In this document: in pieces, positions 36,032 to 44,011 of the stretch
Position numbering within the stretch: position 1 is the first letter of the stretch
How the letters are laid out: each line of letters starts with the position of its first letter
Source of the DNA: Arthrobacter sp. Leaf141
Lineage (GTDB): Bacteria; Actinomycetota; Actinomycetes; Actinomycetales; Micrococcaceae
DNA: 64,000 nucleotides
Assembly: GCF_001424565.1 (NCBI RefSeq)
Contig: NZ_LMOL01000016.1
Span: forward strand, 160,523-224,522
Reading direction: 5' to 3'
Notes under the pieces: model-generated
What the model was told of the DNA's origin: nothing
The model's input: only the letters and a program-made list of their open reading frames with translations
Databases searched by the model: none
Program-made: the position numbers and the translations under genes

Positions 36032-38020
36032 CTACCCTGCGGCCGTGAGGAACTCCTTCAGGAGGGGCCCGGAGGTGGTGGCGCCCAGGCCGCCGTCCTC
36101 CACAAAGACGGCAACGGCCAGGTCACCGTGGACGGCCACAATCCAGGCGTGGGTTTTGGGCGGTGTTTCGTTGCCGAACTCCGCCGTACCGGTCTTGGCG
36201 CCGACGGGTGCGCCCGGGACGGAGGAAAGGAAACCTGCGTGACCGGACGTGACCACTGCCCGCATCATGTCGGACAACGAGGCGGCTTCGGCGGCAGTGA
36301 TGGGCTGGCCGGATGCTGAGGCCGGGGCCTCGCCGGTGGCCGTGGCGGAAGGCTGGGCCGCCGGTGCGGTGGACCCGTTGGCAGTTCCGGCGGCGGGAGC
36401 CCCGGCGTCGGGATTGAGGACAAGCTGCGGTGCGACGGGAGCACCCTTGGCAACAGAGCCGGCCATCATGGCGGCTGACAAGGGGGAGAGCAGCACCTTG
36501 CCCTGCCCGATCATGGACGCTGCGTGTTCGGTTCCTGCGGCCTCGCCGGGAACTGAACCGAGGAAGGCCTCTGCGCCCAGGGTGGGGGCCTCAACCGCCA
36601 GGCCCATGGCCATGGCCGCAGCTTCGAGCTGGGCCTGGGATACGGAGTCCCTGGCGGCGATGAAGGCGGTGTTGCAGGAGTGGGCGAACGCGTCACGGAG
36701 GGTCACGGATCCCAAAGAACTTTCCGGATAACCTTCAGAGTTTTTGAAGGTCCTTCCGTCCACCGCCAGGGTGGGCGTGCAGGCGACCTTGGAGTCAGGG
36801 GTGAGCCCGTTGCGGAACATGGCCAGGGAATCGACCATTTTGAAGATGGAGCCGGGCGCGTACTGTCCGAGCATGGCGGTGTTGTAGCCGTTGCTGCCGG
36901 GGCCGGACGCCGCGGCCAGGACTGCGCCGGAGGAGGGTCGGAGGGCCACGATGGCCGAGGCCGGTCCGACGTCGGCCAGCGTGGTCTCGGCCAGTGCCTG
37001 CAACCGCTGGTCCAGGGTGGTTTTCAACGGCGTCCCCGGGGCGGGGGCCACTTCGAACAGGGTCCGCCGCGGGTCTGTTGCCGCGGCCTGGATCTGCTCC
37101 CGGGTGAGGTCGGCGCGTTGGGCGCGGATGATCAGCGCTTCGGTTCCCCGGAGCTGCTTGTCGTATTGCTGCTGCAGACCCCCAAGTCCTGTCACATCCC
37201 CTGCGGTCAGTGACCCCCCGGATGCTTCGATCTGTTCGGCAGTGGCCTCGCCGACGGCGCCCAGTACCGGGCGGGCAAAGGTGCGGCTAGGAGCAAGCGG
37301 GACCGATGCGGGAATGGCGCGGGCACCTGGAACCGCCGCGATCTGATCATTGGTGACGGTGCGGCCTTCTTCGCGCAGGGTGATGGCGCGGACAAAGGCT
37401 TCCGGTCCGGCAGCCTTGACCTGGTCGGCGTAGGCCGCCGGGTCCACCCCCACCAGCGTCGCGAGCTTCGAGGCTGCTGCTGCGGGATCCGCTGCGCCCA
37501 ACTGGGGCTTGTCGATGCCCACGTCCACCACGGGACGGTAGGTGACCAACGGAACGTCGCCGGCACCGAGGATGTCCGCCCGCGGCGGCGATTGTGATCC
37601 CTTGCTGAGGATTTCGGAGTCAGCGAGGCCTGGGACCAAAGTGGCTGGGTCCCAGACAGCAAGCCATTCGCCGCCCGACTTCTTGAATTTGGCTGATGCA
37701 GCGTACTTCCATTCGGAGTCCCCGAACGTCCAGGTGTAGTTCAAGGGTGCGGAGGCATTATCGCCGTCGAGGGTCAGATCGCCAGGCTGCACTGCCGGCT
37801 TTTGGGGGTCCAGGGCAGCGAACACGTTCCGGAGCTGCTCATTTGCGCTGGCGGAATCCTTGCCCTCGAAGGCTACGGAGCCAACGTCCAGGGCCGAGAC
37901 TGCGCTGGCCAGGTCCTTGACAGCTGATTCTGCTCCGCTCCGCCCATCGTCGCATCCAACGAGGGAGGTCCCCAGGACGAGCGAGGCCATGGCAAGTGAC
38001 AGCTTTGTTTTTTTCCCCAT
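36032..38020 (-). CDS. Class B penicillin-binding protein, MecA/PBP2-like, with lipobox
   Basis: 662-aa peptidoglycan transpeptidase. The N-terminus is a signal peptide ending in a lipobox (LVGC, Cys 23), so it may be lipid-anchored. A MecA_N/NTF2-like domain follows (EWLAVWDPATLVPGLA near 120-140), then a dimerisation region. The catalytic domain carries SxxK in GSIFKMVDSL (Ser about 391), SxN in AHSCNTAFIA (about 446) and KTG in GAKTGTAEFG (about 607). No transglycosylase domain. Low-complexity Ala/Pro/Thr insert near 540-570. ATG 38020 directly follows a CATAAT element by six bases, suggesting leaderless translation. Confidence 0.92.
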   Translation of the reverse strand: MGKKTKLSLAMASLVLGTSLVGCDDGRSGAESAVKDLASAVSALDVGSVAFEGKDSASANEQLRNVFAALDPQKPAVQPGDLTLDGDNASAPLNYTWTFGDSEWKYAASAKFKKSGGEWLAVWDPATLVPGLADSEILSKGSQSPPRADILGAGDVPLVTYRPVVDVGIDKPQLGAADPAAAASKLATLVGVDPAAYADQVKAAGPEAFVRAITLREEGRTVTNDQIAAVPGARAIPASVPLAPSRTFARPVLGAVGEATAEQIEASGGSLTAGDVTGLGGLQQQYDKQLRGTEALIIRAQRADLTREQIQAAATDPRRTLFEVAPAPGTPLKTTLDQRLQALAETTLADVGPASAIVALRPSSGAVLAAASGPGSNGYNTAMLGQYAPGSIFKMVDSLAMFRNGLTPDSKVACTPTLAVDGRTFKNSEGYPESSLGSVTLRDAFAHSCNTAFIAARDSVSQAQLEAAAMAMGLAVEAPTLGAEAFLGSVPGEAAGTEHAASMIGQGKVLLSPLSAAMMAGSVAKGAPVAPQLVLNPDAGAPAAGTANGSTAPAAQPSATATGEAPASASGQPITAAEAASLSDMMRAVVTSGHAGFLSSVPGAPVGAKTGTAEFGNETPPKTHAWIVAVHGDLAVAVFVEDGGLGATTSGPLLKEFLTAAG

Positions 38021-38023
38021 TTC

Positions 38024-38059
38024 GCCATTATGCCCGTTTTTCCGATGCCATTATGCCCG
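38024..38059 (-). promoter_or_regulatory. Tandem -10-like direct repeats before the PBP gene
   Basis: The 13-base sequence GCCATTATGCCCG occurs twice, at 38024-38036 and 38047-38059, 23 bases apart. On the minus strand each copy holds CATAAT. The nearer one is six bases from the ATG (leaderless start); the further would give a leader of roughly 20 bases. Either tandem promoters or repeated protein-binding sites. Confidence 0.5.
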
Positions 38060-38070
38060 AGGGGGACCGC

Positions 38071-39528
38071 TTAAGCCCGGCCGGCGCCGTCCCGTCCCAG
38101 GGCCGGGACGGGAAGCCCGAAGATGTCCCGGAGAGCATATGTTGCGGCGTGCAGGCCGGGCATGCCGGTCACCCCCGGACCCGGCGGTGTTGAGGAAGAG
38201 CATATGTACACCCCGCGCAGCGGTGTGCGCCACGGGACCCGGGAAACCACGGGGCGCTGGATCAGGCCGCGGAGGTCCATGGTGCCGGCGCTGAAGTCCC
38301 CGCCAACGTAGTTTCGGTTGTATTCCCCCAGCTGCGCCGCCGTGACGGCCTGCGACTGGACCACCAGGTCCCGGAAGCCGGGCGCAAAGCGCTCGAGCTG
38401 GCCGGTGATGGCAGCCGTCATATCGACGGTGGATCCGGCAGGGACGTGGCAGTACGTCCAGAGGGTGTGCCGTCCGGCGGGGGCCCGGCTGGCATCGAAC
38501 GGCGAGGGCTGGGCCACCAGGACATAGGGCTTTTCGGGGTGGCGGCCGCTGGCCACCTGGTTTTCGGCGTGGGCCAGCTCCGCCCTGGTCCCGCCCACGT
38601 GGACGGTTCCGGCCGCTGCCAGGGACCGGGCCGCCCACGGCACGGGCCCGGACAGGATGTAGTCCACCTTGCAGGAACCGTTCCCGTAGCGAAAAGCCTC
38701 CAGTGACCTCCGGTAACCGGCCGGCAATGAACTTCCTGCCAGGTTTGCCAGTCCCTGCGGCGCGACGTCCAGGAGCGTGACGCACGACGGCGGCAAGGCA
38801 GCCAGGCTGTCCACTGCGGAACCGGTGTGGATGACGCCGCCGTGGGCGCTGAGGTCCCCGGCCAATGCCCCGGCGATGGACGCCGAACCGCCGACGGGGA
38901 TTGGCCAGCCGTCCCGGTGACCCAATGCGGCCAGCAACAGCCCCGCCCCGGCCGCAGCCAGGGATGGAAGGTGGGAGACGGCGTGGGCGGCAACACCACT
39001 CAGCAACGATGGTGCAAGGTCTTCGCGGAACCTGGTGTTCCAGAGCCGGGAACCCTGCTCCAGCGTGCGCAGACCGAAGAGGGCAGCGACGAAGGGATGC
39101 CGGGGGATGCGCAGCAGTTGGTTCTGGGTGAACTCAATGACCTCGTCACGGTGCTGGACCAACGGGCCCATCAGCTGACGGTAAGCCCGCCCGTCGCGTC
39201 CCAGTTCAGCAGCCGTCCGGTCCAGCGACCGGTACGCCAGCGCTGCCCGGCCACCGCCCAGGGGTGAGCCGAAGGATATGTCCGGTGTGGCAAAACGGAT
39301 CCGCTCCGACAGTTCAAAGGCGCGGAAGAACGGCGACGCCAGTGCCATTGGATGCACGGCAGAGCATACGTCGTGGAAATGCCCTGGCTGCATCAGCTCG
39401 GCCGTACGTGTCCCGCCGCCAACGGCCTGGGCCGCTTCGAACACTTCGACTGACAGCCCCGCTCTGGCCATGATTACCGCCGCTGCGAGCCCATTGGGTC
39501 CCGCACCCACCACATTGACGTCAGCCAT
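38071..39528 (-). CDS. FAD-dependent oxidoreductase, phytoene desaturase-like (CrtI/PYROXD2 type)
   Basis: 485-aa flavoprotein. N-terminal dinucleotide-binding motif VVGAGPNGLAAAVIMARAGL with the acidic end of strand 2 (VEVFEA) and GGGTRTAEL, as in CrtI-like amine oxidases. The C-terminal FAD-contact region reads VYICSSSTPPGPGVTGMPGL. The lack of any other carotenoid gene nearby makes a carotenoid role unsupported; members of this branch are usually annotated only as NAD(P)/FAD-dependent oxidoreductases. Its ATG lies 8 bases inside the end of the GT87 gene, so the two are coupled. Confidence 0.88.
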   Translation of the reverse strand: MADVNVVGAGPNGLAAAVIMARAGLSVEVFEAAQAVGGGTRTAELMQPGHFHDVCSAVHPMALASPFFRAFELSERIRFATPDISFGSPLGGGRAALAYRSLDRTAAELGRDGRAYRQLMGPLVQHRDEVIEFTQNQLLRIPRHPFVAALFGLRTLEQGSRLWNTRFREDLAPSLLSGVAAHAVSHLPSLAAAGAGLLLAALGHRDGWPIPVGGSASIAGALAGDLSAHGGVIHTGSAVDSLAALPPSCVTLLDVAPQGLANLAGSSLPAGYRRSLEAFRYGNGSCKVDYILSGPVPWAARSLAAAGTVHVGGTRAELAHAENQVASGRHPEKPYVLVAQPSPFDASRAPAGRHTLWTYCHVPAGSTVDMTAAITGQLERFAPGFRDLVVQSQAVTAAQLGEYNRNYVGGDFSAGTMDLRGLIQRPVVSRVPWRTPLRGVYICSSSTPPGPGVTGMPGLHAATYALRDIFGLPVPALGRDGAGRA

Positions 39529-40984
39529 CGGATAAAGCCTTCCTGACGGGGGAGCCGGTGAGGGCTCCCGCGGCCGTCCGCAGCCGGTCAGGCGCCCCGT
39601 CGAAAGGTCCGCCGTGCGGATCGTCGGCGTGTTGGCGGCGGACCGGGTCCAGATTGGGGTCGTAGATGTCCCAGATGACCCGAATCATCAGATATGCCAC
39701 AGCAAGCATATGAATGACGACGGCCAGGACGTAGTACGGCATGTCGAGGTTGTGCTGCGGGGGCCCACCGCTGGTGACCTGGCCAAGGTACAGCCAAATA
39801 GCGGCCCAATGCAGGCCTTCGATTCCCTGCCACACCAGGAAGTCGCGCCAGCGCGGACGTGCCAGCGCGAAGAGCGGGATCAGCCAAATGACGTACTGCG
39901 GCGAATACACCTTGTTGGTGAGGATAAAGGCGGCAACAATCAGGAACGCCAGCTGGGCCAGGCGCGGCCTGCGGGCCGAGCTGAGGGCCACCGCGGCGAT
40001 GCCGGCGCAGGCCAGCAGAAAGAGTCCAATGGACAGCAGGTCCACGGCCGTGCGATCCAGCCCGGCCATTCCGATCCTTGCGGCCACAAGGTTGTAGATG
40101 AACCACGGCGAGCTGTAGCCCGCGTCGCGGTCCGCGCTGAACTGGAAAAAGTAAGCCCAGCCGGCGGGGTTGGCGGCCGCAAACGGCAGGTTGACTGCAG
40201 CCCACGAGGCCGCAGCCGCGGCAGCTGCTATCAGCATCGGCCTGAACCTGCCGGTCCGGACGGCCAGCAGGACAATCGCGCCGAGGATCAGCAGGGGGTA
40301 CAGCTTCGTTGCCGCAGCCAGCCCGATCAGGATGCCGGCGGCCAGTGGCCTGTGCCGGGCGAAGAAGTACATGCCTAGGGCCAGCAGCGCGGCAGCCCAG
40401 AGGTCCCAGTTGATGGTCCCGGCCAACACGATCCCCGGGGCTACTGCGATCATCGCGGCATCCCAGGGGCGCCGGCCGGCCAGGCGCGCCGTAGCCAGGA
40501 CGGTCACCAGCGCCGCAAATGCCAGCAGGGCCGCATTGATGTCGAAGTAGCCCAGGACGCGTGCGTCCGATACACCGGTTCCGGGCACCAGCCAGGCGGT
40601 GATTCCCGCGATGACACCGATCAGGACCGGATATTCGAACTGGCTTCCGCTGCCGGCGATGGGGAACAGTCCGTCCGCCAGGCCCCGGTTGCGGAAGAGT
40701 TCGGGGAAGTCCGAATAGCAGGTCGCATAGAACTGGGTGGGGGTCTCCCACCCATTGACCCGGCAGTAGCCTTTCAGGACCACCCCGACCAGGGCGGCAG
40801 CGACCGTGAGGAGGATCAGGACCCGGTCAACCGTAAAGATCCCCGGTGTGATCACCCCCGGTTCCGACCTGGCACCCAGCGGCCCCCCGGCGATCTCCGT
40901 GAAGTTCCTGAGGGTCAGGTCGCTGCGGGTGGGAACCACCAGACGGGACCGGCCGCGGCGTTCCGGGGGCGTGGTCTCCTGCAT
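39521..40984 (-). CDS. GT87-like polyprenyl-phosphate-mannose mannosyltransferase (DUF2029)
   Basis: 487-aa GT-C membrane glycosyltransferase with about 10-12 helices. Features typical of the GT87/DUF2029 family: ATCYSDFPELFRNRGLADG in the first outer loop with the catalytic Asp, QFEYPVLIGVIAG, and NWDLWAAALLALGMYFFARH, then AAATKLYPLLILGAI. Such enzymes use polyprenyl-phospho-mannose on the outer face to build lipomannan-like glycans. Divergent from the GT39-like gene at 41050 over a 65-base gap. Confidence 0.85.
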   Translation of the reverse strand: MQETTPPERRGRSRLVVPTRSDLTLRNFTEIAGGPLGARSEPGVITPGIFTVDRVLILLTVAAALVGVVLKGYCRVNGWETPTQFYATCYSDFPELFRNRGLADGLFPIAGSGSQFEYPVLIGVIAGITAWLVPGTGVSDARVLGYFDINAALLAFAALVTVLATARLAGRRPWDAAMIAVAPGIVLAGTINWDLWAAALLALGMYFFARHRPLAAGILIGLAAATKLYPLLILGAIVLLAVRTGRFRPMLIAAAAAAASWAAVNLPFAAANPAGWAYFFQFSADRDAGYSSPWFIYNLVAARIGMAGLDRTAVDLLSIGLFLLACAGIAAVALSSARRPRLAQLAFLIVAAFILTNKVYSPQYVIWLIPLFALARPRWRDFLVWQGIEGLHWAAIWLYLGQVTSGGPPQHNLDMPYYVLAVVIHMLAVAYLMIRVIWDIYDPNLDPVRRQHADDPHGGPFDGAPDRLRTAAGALTGSPVRKALSDG

Positions 40985-41037
40985 GCACCGAGCTTACCGC
41001 CGGGTCTTCGGTTGGGCGCCGCCGATCCGCCGGCAGG

Positions 41038-41043
41038 TATGGT
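41038..41043 (+). promoter_or_regulatory. -10 element of a probable leaderless promoter
   Basis: TATGGT (fits TANNNT) ends six bases before GTG 41050, and no purine-rich ribosome-binding site is present. Transcription would then begin at or next to the start codon. Confidence 0.5.
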
Positions 41044-41049
41044 CATGGG

Positions 41050-42549
41050 GTGGAAACCCAGAACGCCGGAGCCAAAATTGCCGGGCGCCGCCGTGCCTTG
41101 ACCACTGAACGGCCGTGGCTTGCACCCGTCGGCATCGGACTCCTCGCCTTCTGCGCGGCGTTTGTCGGCTCCTGGGTCCCGTCGTTCTGGGATGACGAAA
41201 TTGCCACCATTTCGGCTGCTGGACGGTCGCCGGCAGAACTCCTGCTCCTGTTGCAGTCCGTGGACGCCGTCCACGGCATCTACTACTTCCTGATGCACCT
41301 GTGGACCGCTGTTTTCGGTTTCTCCGAGGTGGCGCTGCGGTTTCCTTCCGCCTTGGCCGTTGGTGCTGCGGCAGGCCTGACAGTGGTCCTGGGGCGGAGG
41401 CTGGGATCCGCACCCCTGGGGGTGGCGGCCGGGCTGGTGTTGGCGCTCCTGCCCCGCATGGTGTGGGCAGGCACGGAGTCACGCCAGTCTGCACTGACAA
41501 CCGTGCTGGCAGTTCTCCTGACGCTGCTGCTGTTGCGGGCCTGGGAATCCAACCGGCCGCTGGACTGGGTGCTGTACAGCTTGTGCGCGGTGGTGGGAGT
41601 CGGCGTTTTTATGTTCTTTGCGCTGGCCATCGTGGCCCATGCGGTGGCCGCCGTTGTCCTCCGGCGCAGGATCGTGGCCACGTTGGCGGCCGGTGCCGTT
41701 GCAGGCGTGGCCGCCCTGCCCTTCCTGGTGTTTGCCTTGGGACAAAAGGCACAGGTGGAGTGGATCCAGAACCGTTCGCTGACGGAGCATCTGGTGACGG
41801 CAGTGGTGAAGCAGTACTTCTACGGCGATGACAGGCCAACAGGGAACCTCCCGCCGCAGTGGGTGCTGGCGTTTGTGGTGGTTCTGGGCCTGCTGCAAGG
41901 CGCACTGGTGGTCCGGGGCGTGTGGGCGGCCCGGCTGGACGCGCAGCTCCGCCAAGCAATGGTCCTGGGACTGGCCGGCGTGCTGGTCCCTGTGGGTGGG
42001 CTGCTCCTGGCCAGCCTGATCACCCAACCTGTTTATGTGGCGCGGTACCTGACGTTCACGGCGCCGGCGTTCGCCCTGCTGGTCGGTATGGGCCTGATCA
42101 GCCTGCCGCGGAGGCGCGTAGGGTTCCGATTCCTGGTGGCGGGGCTGGTCCTCTGCAGCCTCGTCCCGCAGCTCACGCTTAAGAGCCTGGTCAATGAGCC
42201 GCCGGACACCGAGCGGCGTATCGCTGCCCTGGTGGACCAGGAGCCCGAACGCCCGGCGGCAGTGGTGTTCGGAGCTCCGTACCTGCGGGACATGGTGCTG
42301 GCCTACCCGGACGATTTCGCCGGCATCGCCGACCTGTCCCTGGCCGCCAGTCCGGCCACTTCCGGCTCGCTGTGGGGTGTTGATGCCCCGGTTGCCCCGG
42401 ACCAGTTGACCGGAAAGGGTGAGGTCCTGTTTGTCGGCACAGGCGGCGGCACTCCCGGCGATACGTCGGCATTTGGGGCCGCGGGTTGCCGGGAGACAGG
42501 GAACCAGCCCTTCCAGCGCCTGGTGCTGATCTCCTTCGACTGCCCCTGA
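41050..42549 (+). CDS. GT39-like membrane glycosyltransferase (GT-C)
   Basis: 499-aa membrane protein with about 10 helices. The first extracytoplasmic loop holds SFWDDEIATISAAGRS, the Asp-Glu motif of protein-mannosyltransferase-like GT-C enzymes, and RFPSALAVGAAAGLTVVLG follows as in GT39 relatives. The C-terminal domain of about 120 residues is extracytoplasmic. GTG 41050 has no ribosome-binding site; TATGGT at 41038-41043 lies six bases upstream, so the message is probably leaderless. Substrate is likely a polyprenyl-phosphate sugar. Confidence 0.85.
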   Translation: METQNAGAKIAGRRRALTTERPWLAPVGIGLLAFCAAFVGSWVPSFWDDEIATISAAGRSPAELLLLLQSVDAVHGIYYFLMHLWTAVFGFSEVALRFPSALAVGAAAGLTVVLGRRLGSAPLGVAAGLVLALLPRMVWAGTESRQSALTTVLAVLLTLLLLRAWESNRPLDWVLYSLCAVVGVGVFMFFALAIVAHAVAAVVLRRRIVATLAAGAVAGVAALPFLVFALGQKAQVEWIQNRSLTEHLVTAVVKQYFYGDDRPTGNLPPQWVLAFVVVLGLLQGALVVRGVWAARLDAQLRQAMVLGLAGVLVPVGGLLLASLITQPVYVARYLTFTAPAFALLVGMGLISLPRRRVGFRFLVAGLVLCSLVPQLTLKSLVNEPPDTERRIAALVDQEPERPAAVVFGAPYLRDMVLAYPDDFAGIADLSLAASPATSGSLWGVDAPVAPDQLTGKGEVLFVGTGGGTPGDTSAFGAAGCRETGNQPFQRLVLISFDCP

Positions 42550-42601
42550 ACACTGTTCCTGAGCCGCAGCAAAAGCCCACCGGCACCCGGCGGCGCCGCC
42601 G

Positions 42602-42647
42602 GAACGGCAAAGAGCCCACGCACCAGTGCGTGGGCTCTTTGCCGTTC
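42602..42647. terminator. Perfect 21-bp bidirectional terminator hairpin
   Basis: Two 21-base arms match perfectly around the 4-base loop CCAG; the arms begin GAACGGCAAAGAGCCC and end GGGCTCTTTGCCGTTC. It lies 52 bases after the GT39-like stop and 50 bases after the stop of the small minus-strand gene, so it can end transcription from both sides. There is no long U-run. Confidence 0.85.
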
Positions 42648-42697
42648 ATGGGGCTGGACGGAAATCATCGGCCCTCCTTTCCTGGACGGTGTGGACC

Positions 42698-42838
42698 TCA
42701 GCGCAGGCCCGACATCTGCTGGTGCAGGACGGCGAACACTTCTTCTCGGCGTTGCTCCAACAGTGCACTGTTGAACGAACCACGGCCGCGTACTGGCCGG
42801 GAACGGGCGAGCAGCAAGCGTTTGAGTCTTTTCATCAC
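42698..42838 (-). CDS. Small basic protein of unknown function (46 aa)
   Basis: A short gene not recognised from any family. It is supported by an almost perfect ribosome-binding site, GGGAGGTGAT, eight bases before GTG 42838 (an ATG follows at 42835). The product begins MKRLKRLLLARSRPVR after the start and ends EEVFAVLHQQMSGLR. The N-terminal half is strongly basic, the C-terminal half looks like an amphipathic helix with Glu/Arg pairs. It ends 50 bases before the strong terminator and lies downstream of the 31-aa gene on the same strand, so the two may form one small operon. Function unknown. Confidence 0.6.
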   Translation of the reverse strand: MMKRLKRLLLARSRPVRGRGSFNSALLEQRREEVFAVLHQQMSGLR

Positions 42839-43168
42839 GGAAATCACCTCCCGGGTTTTATCGTGAATTTGGGCATGACAATTAGGGTCCAATTTGCTGA
42901 TGCAAAAGAGGACTAATTTGGGCATTACGGGGCCTTGCCGGAAATGCACCGAATTTCCCCACGGCAGGATATTGCCGGCGGTACAGCACCGTCCCAAGGG
43001 GAAGCTGGTTCCGATTCAGGGAGGGCGGATGGTACCGCCGCCACGCGCCAGAGTCAGCGGGACTGCGTCAGCAGAACCGGGTCTGCGATCTGGCGTGGGG
43101 AAAGTCAGGCGTCCGGGACGGCCTGCAACGGGTGCCGCGGCTTTCCAGCCAAGCGGCAGGGAACGGGC
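42839..43168 (-). other. Spacer between the two small genes
   Basis: 330 bases without a recognisable gene. The 11-base sequence AATTTGGGCAT occurs twice in direct orientation (near 42865 and 42914), bracketing an AT-rich stretch that could hold a promoter or operator for the 46-aa gene. An in-frame extension of that gene upstream to 42997 exists but lacks a ribosome-binding site. Confidence 0.35.
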
Positions 43169-43264
43169 CTAGGCGCCGAAGTATCCCGCAAAAGCGCGCG
43201 CGTGGACAGCAGGGGCCGGGTCATTGGTGATGGTCATCTTCCATCCGCCAGTCAAAGTATTCAT
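43169..43264 (-). CDS. 31-aa peptide of unknown function with strong ribosome-binding site
   Basis: Very short open frame preceded by AAGGAGGTTGGGAAA and ATG 43264, one of the best Shine-Dalgarno matches in the window. The peptide begins MNTLTGGWKMTITN and ends HARAFAGYFGA; it has 5 Gly, 6 Ala and two aromatic residues near the C-terminus, no Cys and no membrane segment. Not recognised. It could be a regulatory leader, a small functional protein, or a precursor of a modified peptide; no modification enzyme is evident next to it. It lies 162 bases after the histidine-phosphatase stop. Confidence 0.55.
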   Translation of the reverse strand: MNTLTGGWKMTITNDPAPAVHARAFAGYFGA

Positions 43265-43426
43265 TTTCCCAACCTCCTTTTCAGCTATCCGTTGCACCAT
43301 TACCGGGTGCTACGCGGGCGAACGTCCGGGCAGAACGCCCTGGGACTAGGAATAAAAATACACCACAATTTGCGCTGTGACTACCAATTGCCGGTACTTT
43401 CAGGAAATTGGTTGAAAAGAAAGTCC

Positions 43427-44011
43427 TCAGAGTCCCCAGCGGACAATTGCCGGTGTTCTTTTGTCCCAGCCGAGTGTGCAGACTTTCGCGGTTCCCAAAA
43501 CAAAATGCCGGCCTTCCACGGCCGGCAATTCAAGCCACCGGGCCGTCAGGATCCGGGAAAAATGACCGTGGGCCACAATCAGGACGTTATCCATTCCGGA
43601 TTCGAGTACGCGGGCGATGATCTTGTCGGCCCGGGCCGCCACCTCATCCAGCGCTTCGCCGTTGGGGACGCCGTCCGTCCAGATCAGGTAGTCCGGATTG
43701 TCCTTGCGGATGAGGTCCGAACTGATGCCCTCGTAGTCGCCGTAATTCCACTCCACGGCCAGGGGCTCGTGCTGCGCGTCCGGGTAACCCGCCAGTTCGG
43801 CGGTCCGCCGCGCACGCCGGAGCGGCGAGGTCAGCACCAGGTCGAAGTCAACGCCGTCGAGGACCTTGCGGGCCTCCACCGCCTGCTGTTCGCCTTCGAC
43901 GGTCAGGGGGAGGTCTGTGAGGCCTGTGTACTGGCCGCTCTTGGACCATTCCGTTTCGCCGTGGCGCAGGATCCAGAGCTGGGGGCGGGGGGCGAACGCG
44001 GGAACTGTCAC
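43427..44011 (-). CDS. Histidine phosphatase family protein (phosphoglycerate-mutase-like)
   Basis: 194-aa cytosolic enzyme. N-terminal phospho-acceptor motif LWILRHGETEWSKSGQYTGL (RHGET), then LTSPLRRARRTAEL and the second catalytic His in VLIVAHGHFSRIL. SixA/CobC/GpmB-like; the substrate cannot be told. GTG 44011 overlaps the cca stop (GTGA), showing translational coupling; longer upstream frames lie inside cca. Confidence 0.92.
   Translation of the reverse strand: MTVPAFAPRPQLWILRHGETEWSKSGQYTGLTDLPLTVEGEQQAVEARKVLDGVDFDLVLTSPLRRARRTAELAGYPDAQHEPLAVEWNYGDYEGISSDLIRKDNPDYLIWTDGVPNGEALDEVAARADKIIARVLESGMDNVLIVAHGHFSRILTARWLELPAVEGRHFVLGTAKVCTLGWDKRTPAIVRWGL

Noticed and set aside
34684-36048. 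454-aa plus-strand open frame
   Set aside because: Antisense to the ABC-F gene with clear Walker and signature motifs.
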